This document shows, piece after piece, positions 62,539 to 64,000 of a stretch of DNA of 64,000 nt (position 1 is the stretch's first letter; the number at the start of each line of letters is the position of its first letter). The position numbers and the translations under genes were made by a program. The stretch lies in the NCBI RefSeq assembly GCF_018873765.1, contig NC_057918.1:9618862-9682861 (forward strand). The letters are read 5' to 3'. This DNA comes from Telopea speciosissima (lineage: Eukaryota; Streptophyta; Magnoliopsida; Proteales; Proteaceae). The notes below the pieces were generated by a model, which worked only from the letters and a program-made list of their open reading frames with translations, made no database searches and was not told where the DNA came from.

Positions 62539-63404
62539 CTACAGCCTGAGATTTTTCAAATGTGAGAAGATACCCGAATTTCAAAGCATATCATAATCAC
62601 CACAAGAACCATTAAGATGTTTATAGGTGAGAAGAAGATATTAAAATTTTGACGCATAGCATAAATCACTGCAACCACATAATGTTGAATATGCAACTCA
62701 ACTCAGATTTATCCCAACTGTCTCCAAGGAATTCCATAAATCCAACCAATTTATAAGAATTACCTTTCCAAGCACAAGAAGAGAAATTAAAGTAAAATAC
62801 ATGAGGCTTGTTTAATTGAAATTCCATAACCACAGGGTATTTACCAGAGCAAAGCACATTATAAAGGTAAGGTGTAAATCAGCAACAAAATAACTTGCAT
62901 CAAATAAGCACCATCAGAGAGGGGGGGTTCAACTTTTTGATTGCCACAATGTCGTCATGATTAAAGGCAGAAAAAAAAATTTAAAAATAAAAACTTCAAA
63001 TTTTGGCACGAGCAGATGTTTTGTTTCCTTTTCTTTATTGGGAATGGTGGGCTAGACTGGCAATCAACAAAGCCATTCTAGCACCCATGTCTGTTGTGTG
63101 GCATTTCAATTGCCACCTATTGTGTTCAAGTCGACTACTATTCCCCGGTAACTTCAGCACAAACACATTTAGCCATATGAAGAGCAAGTCACTGACTTTG
63201 AAAATAAGTTTGAATCCTAAAACACAAGGTGAAAGAGCCCAATACATGGCGATTCACACGGTTGAGATGGACCACTTAACCGTAAATATGGCCAACCCCG
63301 GAAGTGTACCCTATCCAACACTCAGAATGACCAAATCAGCCTCCATGTGGCAGAAAGTCAATGACTAAAGAATGATTTCCTTAATGCCATTACCTTCTTC
63401 CGGA
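62539..63404. other. Next MOS14-like intron, no exon seen
   Basis: The expected upstream exon (region before the residue series NCRNDESCEWRP) was not found here, so this is intron up to the transposon end. Confidence 0.4.
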
Positions 63405-64000
63405 AAGGTTCCAGGTTTCGTTTTCGACCGAAACCAAAATTTCAGTCGAAACTTGAACCTTTTTTTTCTCAAATTTCTATGGTTGTTTTTGAGGGCCAAA
63501 TTATTTTTTGAAACTTCTTGGACACCCTATTTTAGGGCCTCTAAACATAATGGAGCCCTTAGATTTCAAAAAACCACACCCAAAATGGTAGTTTGACTTC
63601 GAACCCTGCCTTTGCTTCTTCCTCCTCCCCTGCCTCAAATGCAGCTATTCTAGAACCAGAGGAAAGGAGCTCCTTTCCCCATCTCTTCTCTCCTAATCCT
63701 CTCCACCTGATGTGAGACTCGGCTCATTGTTTGAGCCTGCTGGAATTGTCTCCTCTTTACTTCTGTCTCCACATCAGCAGACATGAAATCACTATCAGAA
63801 TCATCTGTCAACCCATGTTCTTGGTGGGTGTCTCTCTAGCATTGCCTCCACAAACTCCTCTCTTGCCCTTTGCTTTTTGGCCTTCCTCTGTCTTCCACCT
63901 TTCAAGATCTTAGCCATGGCCTTTTGTACCTCATAAGGAACCTTGCTGAATTTGGCCACATCCCTGTAGCCACCATCCAGATCCCAATACAGCCTAGTGG
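63405..64000 (-). pseudogene. hAT transposase fragment (BED-type N-terminus)
   Basis: From the right edge the minus strand reads DGGYRDVAKFSKVPYEVQKA, MAKILKGGRQRKAKKQRA and REEFVEAMLERHPP. After a frame break it reads DDSDSDFMSADVETEVKRRQ and VSHQVERIRREEMG. This follows the hAT/BED transposase start, where HLAGGYxDVxKCPKVPxEV is usual; here the key Cys is Phe and the frame is interrupted. Near 63405-63460, TTTCGTTTTCGACCGAAACC and its inverse look like an element end. It continues past the window and lies in the MOS14-like gene. Confidence 0.6.

Overview
This is plant nuclear DNA. The genes have GT-AG introns and belong to plant-specific families: LRR receptor kinases, a plant-type S6 kinase and a MOS14-type transportin. 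Intergenic DNA is AT-rich and crowded with Au-like SINEs, L1-type LINE fragments, hAT- and Mutator-type MITEs and LTR relics. It is most likely a woody angiosperm with long, transposon-filled introns; the species cannot be told from sequence alone.

Layout: 1-15.6 kb is gene-poor. It holds MITEs with 9-bp target duplications, SINE and LINE ends, one probable small gene (6.3-6.7 kb, minus) and a tonoplast-aquaporin exon fragment (11.4 kb). At 15.8-17.7 kb lies an intronless BIR2/BIR3-type LRR pseudokinase. From 23.0 to 27.5 kb (minus) is a complete six-exon AGC kinase of the TOR target S6K type, with a 2.4-kb first intron that contains a LINE fragment and an internal duplication. From 27.8 to 30.9 kb is a Pack-MULE-like block carrying pieces of two host genes (a PMT methyltransferase with its intron, and a PMD-like coiled-coil protein), with a tRNA-Lys(CUU) gene between them. 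From 31.0 to 33.8 kb is a complete four-exon gene for a small type-I membrane protein. From 38.2 to 42.3 kb is a two-exon MIK2-like LRR-XII receptor kinase whose single intron holds a fresh-looking MITE. From 45.1 kb to beyond 62.5 kb (minus) is the 3' half of a MOS14/transportin-3 importin gene, with 13 exons visible and two giant introns (6.9 and 5.1 kb) full of transposons. The last 600 bp hold a broken hAT transposase fragment.

The genes do not form a pathway or cluster. BIR-type pseudokinase, MIK2-type receptor and MOS14 all belong to families linked to immunity in Arabidopsis, but their proximity is probably chance. I found no convincing new multi-gene system. The most notable structural points are a collinear relic duplication on both sides of the MIK2-like gene that includes part of a MOS14 intron, the gene-fragment-carrying block, and several MITE families whose target duplications can be read directly.
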